A stretch of DNA of 31,382 nucleotides from NCBI GenBank assembly GCA_945870465.1, contig CAMBSS010000028.1:1-31382 (forward strand), written 5' to 3'. The notes under the pieces were generated by a model that saw only the letters and a program-made list of their open reading frames with translations, searched no databases and was not told where the DNA came from. This document shows positions 23,493 through 30,737 of this stretch, one piece after another (the stretch's first letter is position 1; each line of letters opens with the position of its first letter). Made by a program: the position numbers and the translations under genes. The stretch is from Bordetella parapertussis. Its GTDB lineage: Bacteria > Pseudomonadota > Gammaproteobacteria > Burkholderiales > SG8-41.

Positions 23493-24305
23493 GTGGGAAG
23501 ACTGGACGGGAAAGTCGCATTTCTGACGGGCGCCGGCGCCGGCATCGCGAAAGCCACCGCGCTCGCCTATGTGCGCGAAGGCGCCAAGGTCGCCATCATC
23601 GAACTCAACAAGGAAGCCGGCGCGCAAGCCGAGCGCGACGTGCGCGCTGCCGGCGGCGACGCGATTTTCATCGAGACCGACGTTACCGACAACGACAGTG
23701 TCAAGCGCGCGGTCGATGCGACCGTGGCGAAATTCGGCAAACTCAACGTGCTGCTGAATTGCGCTGGCGGTTCGCTGCAGGAAGACGTGCCCGTGCACCT
23801 GATGGATATCGAGATCTGGCACCGCACCGTCGCGTTGAACCTGCTGCATCCTTTCCTGACCTGCCGCCACGCCATCCCGCACATGCTGAAGGAGCGCAGC
23901 GGCTCCATCATCAACATGACGTCGCACCTCGGGCTCATGGGTTCGATGAAGCCCGCGTACGCGGCGACCAAGGGCGGCATCATCTCGTTCACCAAGACGC
24001 TGGCCGCGCAGTATGCGGAACACGGCATACGCGCCAACGGCATTGCGCCGGGTTCGATACGCACCGAGCGCCATCTCAAGCGCTACGAAAACAAGGACTG
24101 GACGCTCGCCGAAAAACCCAACGCCGCCGCGCGCGAGCGCATCGTTACGCAAAAACTGTATCCATTCTCCGCCGGCGACCCCGGCGATATCGCCGAGATT
24201 GCGGTTTTTCTCGCGTCCGACGAATCGCGCATGCTGACTGGCACCACGCTGGCCGCCGATGGCGGGCGCTCGTCGTACCTTAAAGTTTATGCGGGTGACG
24301 AATGA
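23493..24305 (+). CDS. SDR-family NAD(P)-dependent oxidoreductase
   Basis: Classical short-chain dehydrogenase/reductase of 270 aa, cytoplasmic. TGAGAGIA (12-19) binds the cofactor; E37 at the end of strand two suggests NAD rather than NADP; NCAG (89-92), N116, catalytic S144, Y156 and K160 (YAATK) are present. Starts with GTG preceded by AAAGGAATTAAC. Its TGA overlaps the ATG of the following Bug gene (ATGA), so uptake protein and dehydrogenase are made together; a hydroxy acid or similar alcohol is a reasonable substrate guess, but only by context. Confidence 0.92.
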   Translation: MGRLDGKVAFLTGAGAGIAKATALAYVREGAKVAIIELNKEAGAQAERDVRAAGGDAIFIETDVTDNDSVKRAVDATVAKFGKLNVLLNCAGGSLQEDVPVHLMDIEIWHRTVALNLLHPFLTCRHAIPHMLKERSGSIINMTSHLGLMGSMKPAYAATKGGIISFTKTLAAQYAEHGIRANGIAPGSIRTERHLKRYENKDWTLAEKPNAAARERIVTQKLYPFSAGDPGDIAEIAVFLASDESRMLTGTTLAADGGRSSYLKVYAGDE

Positions 24306-25270
24306 GGGGCGTCCTCCCGGCCTTGTTCGCTGCGCTTGCCGTGCTCACAGCAACACACACATTCGCGCAAAAAACCGACTACCCGAATCGCCCCATTCGC
24401 CTGATCATTCCATTTGCGCCGGGCGGCGGCATCGACACCATAGGCCGCATCATGGCGCAGAAGCTCAACGCGAGTTTCGGCCAGTCGGTGGTGGTCGATA
24501 ACCGCGCCGGCTCCGGCGGCAAGATCGGCATCGAGACGGCGCTCGGCGCAGCACCCGACGGCTACACCATGTTGTTCATCTCGGGTGGCTACTGCGCCAA
24601 CGCCGCCATCTACAAACTGCCGTACGATCCGATCGCCGATGTCACCGGCGTCGCGATGATAGGCGAGTCCGGTTACGTGATTGCGCTCAACCCGGGAGTC
24701 GCCGCGAAAAACACCCAGGAGCTGATCGCGCTCGCCAAGGCCAAGCCGCGTTCGCTCAACTACGGCACGTCGGGTGTCGGCGGACTGACCCACCTCGCGA
24801 CCGAACTTTTTGATCTGATGGCGGGTACGCAAATGACGCACGTGCCGTACAAGGGATCGGGCCCCGCGCTCACCGATTTGCTCGGCGGCCAGATCCAGGT
24901 CAGTTTCGCCGCGGTGCCGGTGACCATGCCGCACGTGAAAACCGGCCGGCTGCGCGCCATCGCCATCACCACCGCCCGCCGCGTCGCCGCCGTGCCTGAA
25001 ATTCCCACCATCGCCGATACGCTGCCGGGTTACGAAACCATCCTGTGGTACGGCATCCTCGCGCCCAAGGGCCTGAAGAAGGAGCTGCTCGCGCGCTGGA
25101 GCAGCGAAGTCGCCGCGCTGCTTAAGAACCCCGAGATGCGCGAACGCATGGCCGCCGAAGGTTTCGAGACCGGCGACACTGGCGCCGCGCACCTGCGTGA
25201 AGTCATGCAGCGCGACATCGTCAAATGGAGCAAGGTCGTCAAAGAGGCGAACATCAAAGTCGCGCAGTAA
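24302..25270 (+). CDS. Bug-family periplasmic solute-binding protein 5
   Basis: Binding protein of 322 aa translationally coupled to the SDR gene by a 4-bp ATGA overlap. Signal peptide GVLPALFAALAVLTATHTFA, then QKTDYPNRPIRLIIPFAPGG. DNRAGSGGKIGIETALGAAP, DGYTMLFISGGYCANAAIYK, PYDPIADV, HVPYKGSGPALTDLLGGQIQ and IPTIADTLPGYE are the family landmarks. Repeat R6 begins about 15 bp after its stop codon. Confidence 0.92.
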   Translation: MRGVLPALFAALAVLTATHTFAQKTDYPNRPIRLIIPFAPGGGIDTIGRIMAQKLNASFGQSVVVDNRAGSGGKIGIETALGAAPDGYTMLFISGGYCANAAIYKLPYDPIADVTGVAMIGESGYVIALNPGVAAKNTQELIALAKAKPRSLNYGTSGVGGLTHLATELFDLMAGTQMTHVPYKGSGPALTDLLGGQIQVSFAAVPVTMPHVKTGRLRAIAITTARRVAAVPEIPTIADTLPGYETILWYGILAPKGLKKELLARWSSEVAALLKNPEMRERMAAEGFETGDTGAAHLREVMQRDIVKWSKVVKEANIKVAQ

Positions 25271-25284
25271 TATCGAGCCGGAGA

Positions 25285-25450
25285 TCCTAAAACGACAAGC
25301 AGCCGCAGATGAACGCAGATACATTCTTCTTAATACCCCCTTGAGGGGTACGCAGATAAAAATCTAGAGCCACCTTCCAGCCGACGTTAAGTGTTTTGAA
25401 CTCATCTGCGTTTATCTGCGGCTACAAATTTTTTTTGAGACCGCTTCTAA
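25285..25450. repeat. Intergenic palindromic repeat, copy R6 (with hairpin module)
   Basis: About 165 bp between Bug 5 and the MR/MLE gene. Left end ACGACAAGCAGCCGCAGATG (the terminal TAGAA motif is weak here) and right end, inverted, TAGAAGCGGTCTCAAAAAAA. Arms CCGCAGATGAACGCAGAT and ATCTGCGTTTATCTGCGG pair well. The hairpin module ACCCCCTTGAGGGGTACG is at 25323-25352 in the left arm. Confidence 0.88.
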
Positions 25451-25477
25451 TCGCATCGTTCCGGAGATAGCCGCCTC

Positions 25478-26623
25478 ATGAAAATAAAATCTATCAAAGG
25501 GCACGCGCTGGCGGTGCCGCTGCAATATGAATACGCCGTTGCGACCGAGCCATTCACCGTCGCCACCCAGATCATCGTCGAGATCGTCACCGATGACGGC
25601 CTGACCGGGTTGGGCACCATACACGGCCGCGCGGCCAAGCCGGTGCTGGAAGCCGTCGAGAAGCTCAGCCATTTGCTGGTCGGCATGGATGCGCACGCGC
25701 ACGAGGCGATCTGGGCGAAGATATTCGCGCTCACCAACGACGGCGCAAAAATCTACAAGGACGGCGACACTGCCAGCATGGGGTTCCGCACCGCGCAGCG
25801 TCAGCCGATCATGGCAGCACAGGCCGGCATCGACATCGCGCTGTGGGATTTGAAAGGCAAAGCGTGCAATCTGCCGGTGTGGAAATTGCTGGGCGCGGGC
25901 ACGAAAGAGATCCACGCGTACGCGAGCGGCGGCTATTACCGCAAGGACAAGCCGCCGGAAATCATCGCCGACGAAATGGCCGCCTATATGGAACAGGGCT
26001 TCACCGCCGTCAAAATGAAAACCGGCGGTCTGCCGCTTGCGCAGGACGTCGATCGCGTGCGCCGCGCGCGCGAAGCGATCGGGCCCGATACGCAATTGCT
26101 GATCGATGCGAGCCGTTCGTACTCGCTGATGCAGGCGGTAGACGCGATCCACGCGTTCGAGCCTTACAACGTGTTCTGGTACGAAGAGCCGCTGCACTGG
26201 TACGACGCCATCCGCGGCATGGCCAAGCTCACGCAACATACCAACATCCCGCTGACCTGCGGCGAAAGCGAAAGCCATTTGTGGGCGTGCCGCGACCTTG
26301 TCGATCTCGGCCTCGTGCGCTACCTCAATTTTGACTGCACGCGCGCCGGCGGGGTCACCGAGTGGCTGCGCATCGCGAGTTACGCGCACGCGCATGGCGT
26401 GCTGATGACGACGCACCACGATCCGCAGATCCAGGGGCATCTCACCGCGGCGGTGCCCAACGGTTATTGCGTCGAGGTGTTCGCCGACGAAGACCGCGAC
26501 CCGCTGTGGAACAACCTGTTTTCGCAGCGCGCGCAAATGCGCGGCAGCAAGCTCGTGCTGAACGACGAGCCGGGCTTCGGCTACGCGATCAACTGGGATT
26601 ACGTCAACAAGTACCGGGTGTAA
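25478..26623 (+). CDS. Mandelate racemase/muconate-lactonizing (enolase) superfamily enzyme
   Basis: Enolase-superfamily enzyme of 381 aa. The N-terminal capping domain (IVEIVTDDGLTGLGTIHGR) is followed by a barrel with the K-x-K base (A-V-K179-M-K181), metal ligands Asp210 (LLIDASRSYS), Glu236/237 (FWYEEPLHW) and Glu263 (TCGESES), and a His pair at 313-314 (TTHHDPQIQGHL). This is the mandelate racemase-like subgroup pattern (KxK base plus a C-terminal His), so racemisation or dehydration of a hydroxy/sugar acid is likely; the exact substrate is not determinable. DAS replaces the more frequent DAN after the first metal ligand. It is 38 bp upstream of the DUF1932 dehydrogenase, likely one operon. 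Confidence 0.9.
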   Translation: MKIKSIKGHALAVPLQYEYAVATEPFTVATQIIVEIVTDDGLTGLGTIHGRAAKPVLEAVEKLSHLLVGMDAHAHEAIWAKIFALTNDGAKIYKDGDTASMGFRTAQRQPIMAAQAGIDIALWDLKGKACNLPVWKLLGAGTKEIHAYASGGYYRKDKPPEIIADEMAAYMEQGFTAVKMKTGGLPLAQDVDRVRRAREAIGPDTQLLIDASRSYSLMQAVDAIHAFEPYNVFWYEEPLHWYDAIRGMAKLTQHTNIPLTCGESESHLWACRDLVDLGLVRYLNFDCTRAGGVTEWLRIASYAHAHGVLMTTHHDPQIQGHLTAAVPNGYCVEVFADEDRDPLWNNLFSQRAQMRGSKLVLNDEPGFGYAINWDYVNKYRV

Positions 26624-26661
26624 TTCCGCGTCCGAAACGACCAGCAATGCAGAGGACCAAC

Positions 26662-27549
26662 ATGCAAACAAAAATCCAGAAAATCGGCATCACCAGCATA
26701 GGCGACATGGGTGGACAGGTCGCGGTGCGCCTGCAAAAAGCGGGCTATGAAATCTTCACGTCGCTCGAAGGCCGCAGCAAGCGCACGGCAGCGCTCACCG
26801 CGAAAGCCGGCGTGATCGACTGCGGCTCGCTCGACAAGCTGGTGTCTACCGTCGATGTGATCATCTCGGTGCTCGACCCGGCGCACGCGGTGACCAAGGC
26901 GCGCGAAGTCGCTGCCGCTATCAAGGCCACCGGTAAAAAAATCATGTTCGTCAACGGCAACGCAGTCGCGCCGCGCACCGCGCATGAGATCGACGGCATC
27001 ATCCGCGCAGTCGGCGGCTCGTGCGTCGACGGCAGCATCCTGCGCGTGACGTCCAAAGGCAAATCGGAATTGCGGCTTTACGTGTCCGGCCCCGAGGCCG
27101 CGGCGCTCACGCAGATCAACGACGAGATCCTCAAGATCCGCGTCGTCGGCGAGAAGATTGGCAACGCTTCGGCGCTGAAGATGTGCTACGGCGCGTTCAC
27201 CAAAGGCGCGCTGGCGCTCGGTGTGGAGCTGCTGCTCGCCAGCCACAAGCTCGGCGTCGCCGACGAAGTCGCCGCGGAATTCGAAGACACCCAGCCCGAG
27301 GTCTACAAGTGGATCCTCGGCCGCACCATAGGCATGGCGCCCAAGGCCTACCGCTACGTGCCCGAAATGCTCGAAGTCGCGACCACCTTCGAAGACGCGG
27401 GCATGACGCGGCGCATGCTCGAAGGCGCGGCCGACATGTTCGAAATGCTCGCCAAGACGCCGCTCGCCGCCGAGACGCCCGAAGAATCGAAAGAGAAGGG
27501 CCGCACCGGCAAAGAGATCGTCAAGGCGCTGGCCGCGGGCGCGGCTTAG
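26662..27549 (+). CDS. NAD(P)-dependent beta-hydroxyacid-type dehydrogenase with DUF1932 domain
   Basis: Protein of 295 aa: an N-terminal Rossmann domain of the 6-phosphogluconate/3-hydroxyisobutyrate dehydrogenase type (KIGITSIGDMGGQVAVRLQK, DVIISVLDPAHA, FVNGNAVAPRTAHEID) and a C-terminal helical DUF1932 domain (NASALKMCYGAFTKGALALG, YVPEMLEVATTFEDAGM, TRRMLEGAADMFEML). The glycine-rich motif reads S-I-G-D-M-G. I start at 26662 because AGAGGA precedes it; ATG 26647 is possible. It likely oxidises or reduces an organic hydroxy acid produced by the neighbouring MR/MLE enzyme, an inference from adjacency. Confidence 0.9.
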   Translation: MQTKIQKIGITSIGDMGGQVAVRLQKAGYEIFTSLEGRSKRTAALTAKAGVIDCGSLDKLVSTVDVIISVLDPAHAVTKAREVAAAIKATGKKIMFVNGNAVAPRTAHEIDGIIRAVGGSCVDGSILRVTSKGKSELRLYVSGPEAAALTQINDEILKIRVVGEKIGNASALKMCYGAFTKGALALGVELLLASHKLGVADEVAAEFEDTQPEVYKWILGRTIGMAPKAYRYVPEMLEVATTFEDAGMTRRMLEGAADMFEMLAKTPLAAETPEESKEKGRTGKEIVKALAAGAA

Positions 27550-27694
27550 CCGGCAACTCCCGCCGGCAATTCAGAAATTGGGGATTGGGCGGTATCACTG
27601 ACGCCCGAAGCTAAAACGTAGCGTCGACCTTGGCAGGTAGCATCCGCGGTATTATTGGCATACGGAATAATATTGAAATTCGCGGAGTTGGCCC

Positions 27695-27919
27695 GTGTTT
27701 AGTCTGAAGGTCACCACAATCGGCAGTTCCCTCGGCCTGATATTGCCGAAAAAGATGCTCGTGCGCTTCAAGGTGGCGAAAGGCAGCAAGATCTTTCTTG
27801 GTGAAACGCCCGAGGGTTTGCGCATCACGCGATGCACGCCGGCGGTCGGGAAGCAAATGGTAGCTGCGCGCAAAATCATGAAGCGTCGCAAGGCTGTCTT
27901 GGGACAACTCTGTAGTTAA
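27695..27919 (+). CDS. AbrB/MazE-like addiction-module antidote, orphan
   Basis: Protein of 74 aa with the swapped-hairpin AbrB-type N-terminus MFSLKVTTIGSSLGLILPKK, then VRFKVAKGSKIFLGETPEGL and a helical tail (GKQMVAARKIMKRRKAVLGQ). It fits the 'putative addiction module antidote' family closely. GTG start with GGAG upstream. Those genes normally precede a Doc/Fic-type death-on-curing toxin, but here only 72 bp separate it from the next Bug gene, so the toxin is missing. It may be a remnant or a stand-alone DNA-binding regulator. Confidence 0.82.
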   Translation: MFSLKVTTIGSSLGLILPKKMLVRFKVAKGSKIFLGETPEGLRITRCTPAVGKQMVAARKIMKRRKAVLGQLCS

Positions 27920-27991
27920 GGAAATAATGTTGGGCAAGGCGAGAGTTCCGTACGCCCGGCAATGCTGGAATAAATAACCAATAGGGTCCAC

Positions 27992-28975
27992 ATGAAAATC
28001 GTGTTCAAGCTGTTTCTCGCTGCAGGCATTCTGTTCGCCAGCATCGCCGCACACGCCGCGCAAAACACCGCGGGCGATTATCCCAACCGGCCGATCCGCA
28101 TCATCGTGACTTTCCCGCCCGGCGGGCCGACTGACATCATCGCGCGCGTGGTCGGCCAGAAGCTCGCCGAAGCGTGGGGCCAGCCAGTGGTGATCGACAA
28201 TCGCTCGGGCGCCGGCGGCAATATCGGCACCGATCTCGCGGCGAAGTCGGCACCTGACGGCTACACATTGCTGCTCAGCAACTTCGGCCCGATGGCGATC
28301 AGCCCTTTCGTTTACGCCAAGCTGCCGTATGACCCGGTGAAAGACCTGACGCCGATCACACTCGCCGCGACGGCGTGGTTTTTCGTGGTGACCAACCCGT
28401 CGTCGCCGCTGACTTCGATCAAGGAACTCATCGCGCAGGCGAAAGCGAACCCCGACAAGATCACGTTCAGTTCCTCTGGCAACGCGAGTCCCAGTCACCT
28501 CGCGGGCGCGTTGTTTCAGTCGAGCGCCGGCGTAAAGCTCACGCACGTACCGTACAAAGGCGGCGCGCCTGCGGTGGGCGCCGTGATCGCCGGTGAAGTG
28601 CAGATGGCGATCGAAAGCCCGCCGCCCATAGTGCCGCAGGTCAAAGCCGGTAAATTGCGGGCACTCGGCGCCGCGCGCGCGACGCGTTCGCCGTTGCTGC
28701 CCGACGTGCCGACAGTCAGCGAAGCCGGCCTGCCCGGCTTCGAAGTTGGTTCGTGGTACGGTTTTCACGCGCCGGCGGGAACGCCCAAGCTCATTATCGA
28801 CAAATTGCACGCCGAAATGGTCAAGGCGATGAAGACTCCAGAATTGCGCGAAAAATTCTCCAACGTTGGCGCCGAGACGATCGCGAACACGCCAGCCGAG
28901 TACGGCGCTTTCGTCCAGGCTGAGCTCAAGAAGTGGAGCAAAGTCGTGCGGTCGACGGGTGTAAAGATCGACTAA
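27992..28975 (+). CDS. Bug-family periplasmic solute-binding protein 6
   Basis: Binding protein of 327 aa. Signal peptide KLFLAAGILFASIAAHAAQ, then NTAGDYPNRPIRIIVTFPPG. GPTDIIARVVGQKLAEAWGQ, DNRSGAGGNIGTDLAAK, PDGYTLLLSNFGPMAISPF, YDPVKDLTP, HVPYKGGAPAVGAVIAGEVQ and VPTVSEAGLPGFE follow. AGGG lies before the ATG. A MmgE/PrpD gene follows downstream after a terminator-like hairpin and repeat R7, giving a second Bug/PrpD pairing in the window, in the reverse order to the first. Confidence 0.92.
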   Translation: MKIVFKLFLAAGILFASIAAHAAQNTAGDYPNRPIRIIVTFPPGGPTDIIARVVGQKLAEAWGQPVVIDNRSGAGGNIGTDLAAKSAPDGYTLLLSNFGPMAISPFVYAKLPYDPVKDLTPITLAATAWFFVVTNPSSPLTSIKELIAQAKANPDKITFSSSGNASPSHLAGALFQSSAGVKLTHVPYKGGAPAVGAVIAGEVQMAIESPPPIVPQVKAGKLRALGAARATRSPLLPDVPTVSEAGLPGFEVGSWYGFHAPAGTPKLIIDKLHAEMVKAMKTPELREKFSNVGAETIANTPAEYGAFVQAELKKWSKVVRSTGVKID

Positions 28976-28992
28976 AGGTGATCTCGAAATTG

Positions 28993-29027
28993 CTCCCTCT
29001 CCCCACGCGGGGCGACGGAGTATTTTT
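28993..29027 (+). terminator. Terminator-like hairpin after Bug 6
   Basis: CTCC and CCCC on the left pair with GGGG and GGAG on the right around an ACGC loop (28993-29020), followed directly by TATTTTT. It is 18 bp after the Bug 6 stop codon. The stem is interrupted by unpaired CTCT/CGAC, so moderate strength; it may be a degraded CCCTCTCC-type repeat. Confidence 0.55.
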
Positions 29028-29049
29028 CAGGCAGCGGTTGGTCTTTTAC

Positions 29050-29232
29050 TAGAACTCATCTCAAAAATACAACACCGAAAAGCAACCGCTGATTGACGCC
29101 GATATAATTCCAGACCTTTCCTCGAATCAAGGTGAAACCCCTTGATCTTATCTGCGTTCATCCGCGTACCGCTCAAGGGGGTATTAAAAAGAATTCATCG
29201 GCGGTTCCAAATTGTTTTTGAAACAGCTTCTA
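29050..29232. repeat. Intergenic palindromic repeat, copy R7 (hairpin module in the other arm)
   Basis: About 183 bp between Bug 6 and PrpD 2. Left end TAGAACTCATCTCAAAAATA; right end TTTTTGAAACAGCTTCTA. The centre (TATAATTCCAGACCTTTCCT) resembles R2-R4. The hairpin module (29166-29195; one base differs, ACCGCTCAAGGGGGT) lies in the right arm, whereas in R3, R4 and R6 it is in the arm at the TAGAACTC end. Confidence 0.9.
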
Positions 29233-29267
29233 GATACCAAGCAGCTTCCAAATAAAGGAGAACTATC

Positions 29268-30635
29268 TTGTCCGACCGCATCACGCCGCAGTACCTCACG
29301 ACTCTCTCTGAATTCGCCGCCAATACCACTCTCAAAGACTTGAGCCCGGCGGCGCGCGACCGGGCGCGCTGGGTGATCGCCGATTCGATTCCCGTCGTCG
29401 CCGCCGGCATGCAGCAGCCGGAGATGAAAGCGTTGGTCGCGAAGCAGCTCGCGCGCGCAGCGGCGGGCGATTCGTGGGTGCTCGGCGCGGGGCGCCGCGC
29501 GCTGCCGCTGGATGCAGCACTGCTCAACGGCACCGCCGGCACCTGGCTCGAGCTCGACGAAGGTAATCTCTTCGCGAAAGGGCATCCCGGCATCCAGGTC
29601 GTGCCCGCGGCGGTGGCGCTTGCGCAGGATCTGGGTTCCAGCGGCGCGGACCTGCTGCTCGCGGTGGCGCTTGGTTATGAATTGTCGTCGCGCGTGAACC
29701 GCGCGGCAGACATGCGGCTGGCGATACATCCGCACGGCACTTACGGCGTGATGGGTGCGGCGATCGCGGCGGGCAAGTTGAAAGGCTTCAACGCCGCGCA
29801 AATGCTGGAACTCATCAATTGCGCATCGACGATGGGCATGGCCACCAGCCGGCAGACGCTGCTCGACGGCGCAACCGTGCGCAATATCTACACCGGCCAC
29901 TCGGGTTTCATGGGGCTGATGGCGGCGCAGTTGGTCGAATGTAATTTCACCGGCGAGATCGACAGTCCGAAAACGGTGTTCGGCAAGGTGCTGGGCGAAA
30001 AGTTCGATCCGGCGCAAGTTGTTGCGGACCTCGGCAATGAATGGCTGATCGCGCAAAGTTATTTCAAGCTGCACCCGATCGGCCGCTATGCGCATTCGGC
30101 GCTCGATGCGCTCGAAGACCTGATGGCGAAAGTGCCCGGCGGCAAGCTCGATGCAACACAGATCGAGCGCATCGAAGTGCGCGCATATTTCTACTGCTCT
30201 ATGCTCGCCGAGAAAAACATCGTCAGCAGCTTCGGCTCGCGCTTTTCGGTGCCGTTCGCGCTGGCGAGCGTGATTTGCCACGGTCGCTCGGGGTTGAAAA
30301 GCTTCGATGACGCCGCCGTCGCCAACCCGGTGGTGCAGGCGCTGACACAGCGCGTTGATCTGCAGGAAGACAAAGCTTTTACCGCGCGCTATCCGGCTGA
30401 GCAACCGGTGAACTTGCGCATCGTCATGAAAAACGGCGCGGTGCACGAAGGGCAGTGCACCATCACCAAAGGCGAGCCGACCAAGCCGCATACGCATGCG
30501 GAACTCACCGGGAAATTTTTCGAACTGGGCGAGCCAGTGTGGGGCAAGCCGGTCACGCAAAAACTTTACGACGGTTTGATGAAGCTCGAAGACATCAAGG
30601 ACTTCCGCGCTTTCGGCGCGGAGCTGAAACTCTGA
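29268..30635 (+). CDS. MmgE/PrpD family protein 2
   Basis: Protein of 455 aa in the PrpD/iminodisuccinate epimerase/cis-aconitate decarboxylase family, divergent from the copy at 18764. LSPAARDRARWVIADSIPVV, LLNGTAGTWLELDEGNLFAK, HPHGTYGVMGAAIAAGKLKG, NIYTGHSGFMGLMAAQLVEC and SYFKLHPIGRYAHSALDALE are the landmarks. The start is TTG at 29268, chosen because AAAGGAG lies 8-9 nt before it and the product then begins SDRITPQYLTTLSEFA like the family. Rare start codon implies modest translation. Cytoplasmic; substrate unknown, possibly the ligand of Bug 6. Confidence 0.9.
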   Translation: MSDRITPQYLTTLSEFAANTTLKDLSPAARDRARWVIADSIPVVAAGMQQPEMKALVAKQLARAAAGDSWVLGAGRRALPLDAALLNGTAGTWLELDEGNLFAKGHPGIQVVPAAVALAQDLGSSGADLLLAVALGYELSSRVNRAADMRLAIHPHGTYGVMGAAIAAGKLKGFNAAQMLELINCASTMGMATSRQTLLDGATVRNIYTGHSGFMGLMAAQLVECNFTGEIDSPKTVFGKVLGEKFDPAQVVADLGNEWLIAQSYFKLHPIGRYAHSALDALEDLMAKVPGGKLDATQIERIEVRAYFYCSMLAEKNIVSSFGSRFSVPFALASVICHGRSGLKSFDDAAVANPVVQALTQRVDLQEDKAFTARYPAEQPVNLRIVMKNGAVHEGQCTITKGEPTKPHTHAELTGKFFELGEPVWGKPVTQKLYDGLMKLEDIKDFRAFGAELKL

Positions 30636-30737
30636 TAAACAGGTTTGAGCGGCTTCGAGGTATGCCTGTCTTCAGCAAGCCTTTGCATGTCGCGTGAATG
30701 CAGAATAGAGTGATATTTTTGTGCCAGATTCAGGTTG

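Noticed and set aside
29184..30560. 458-codon minus-strand open frame
   Set aside because: Antisense of PrpD 2; its N-terminal part is on the real gene's complementary strand and its C-terminus runs into repeat R7.
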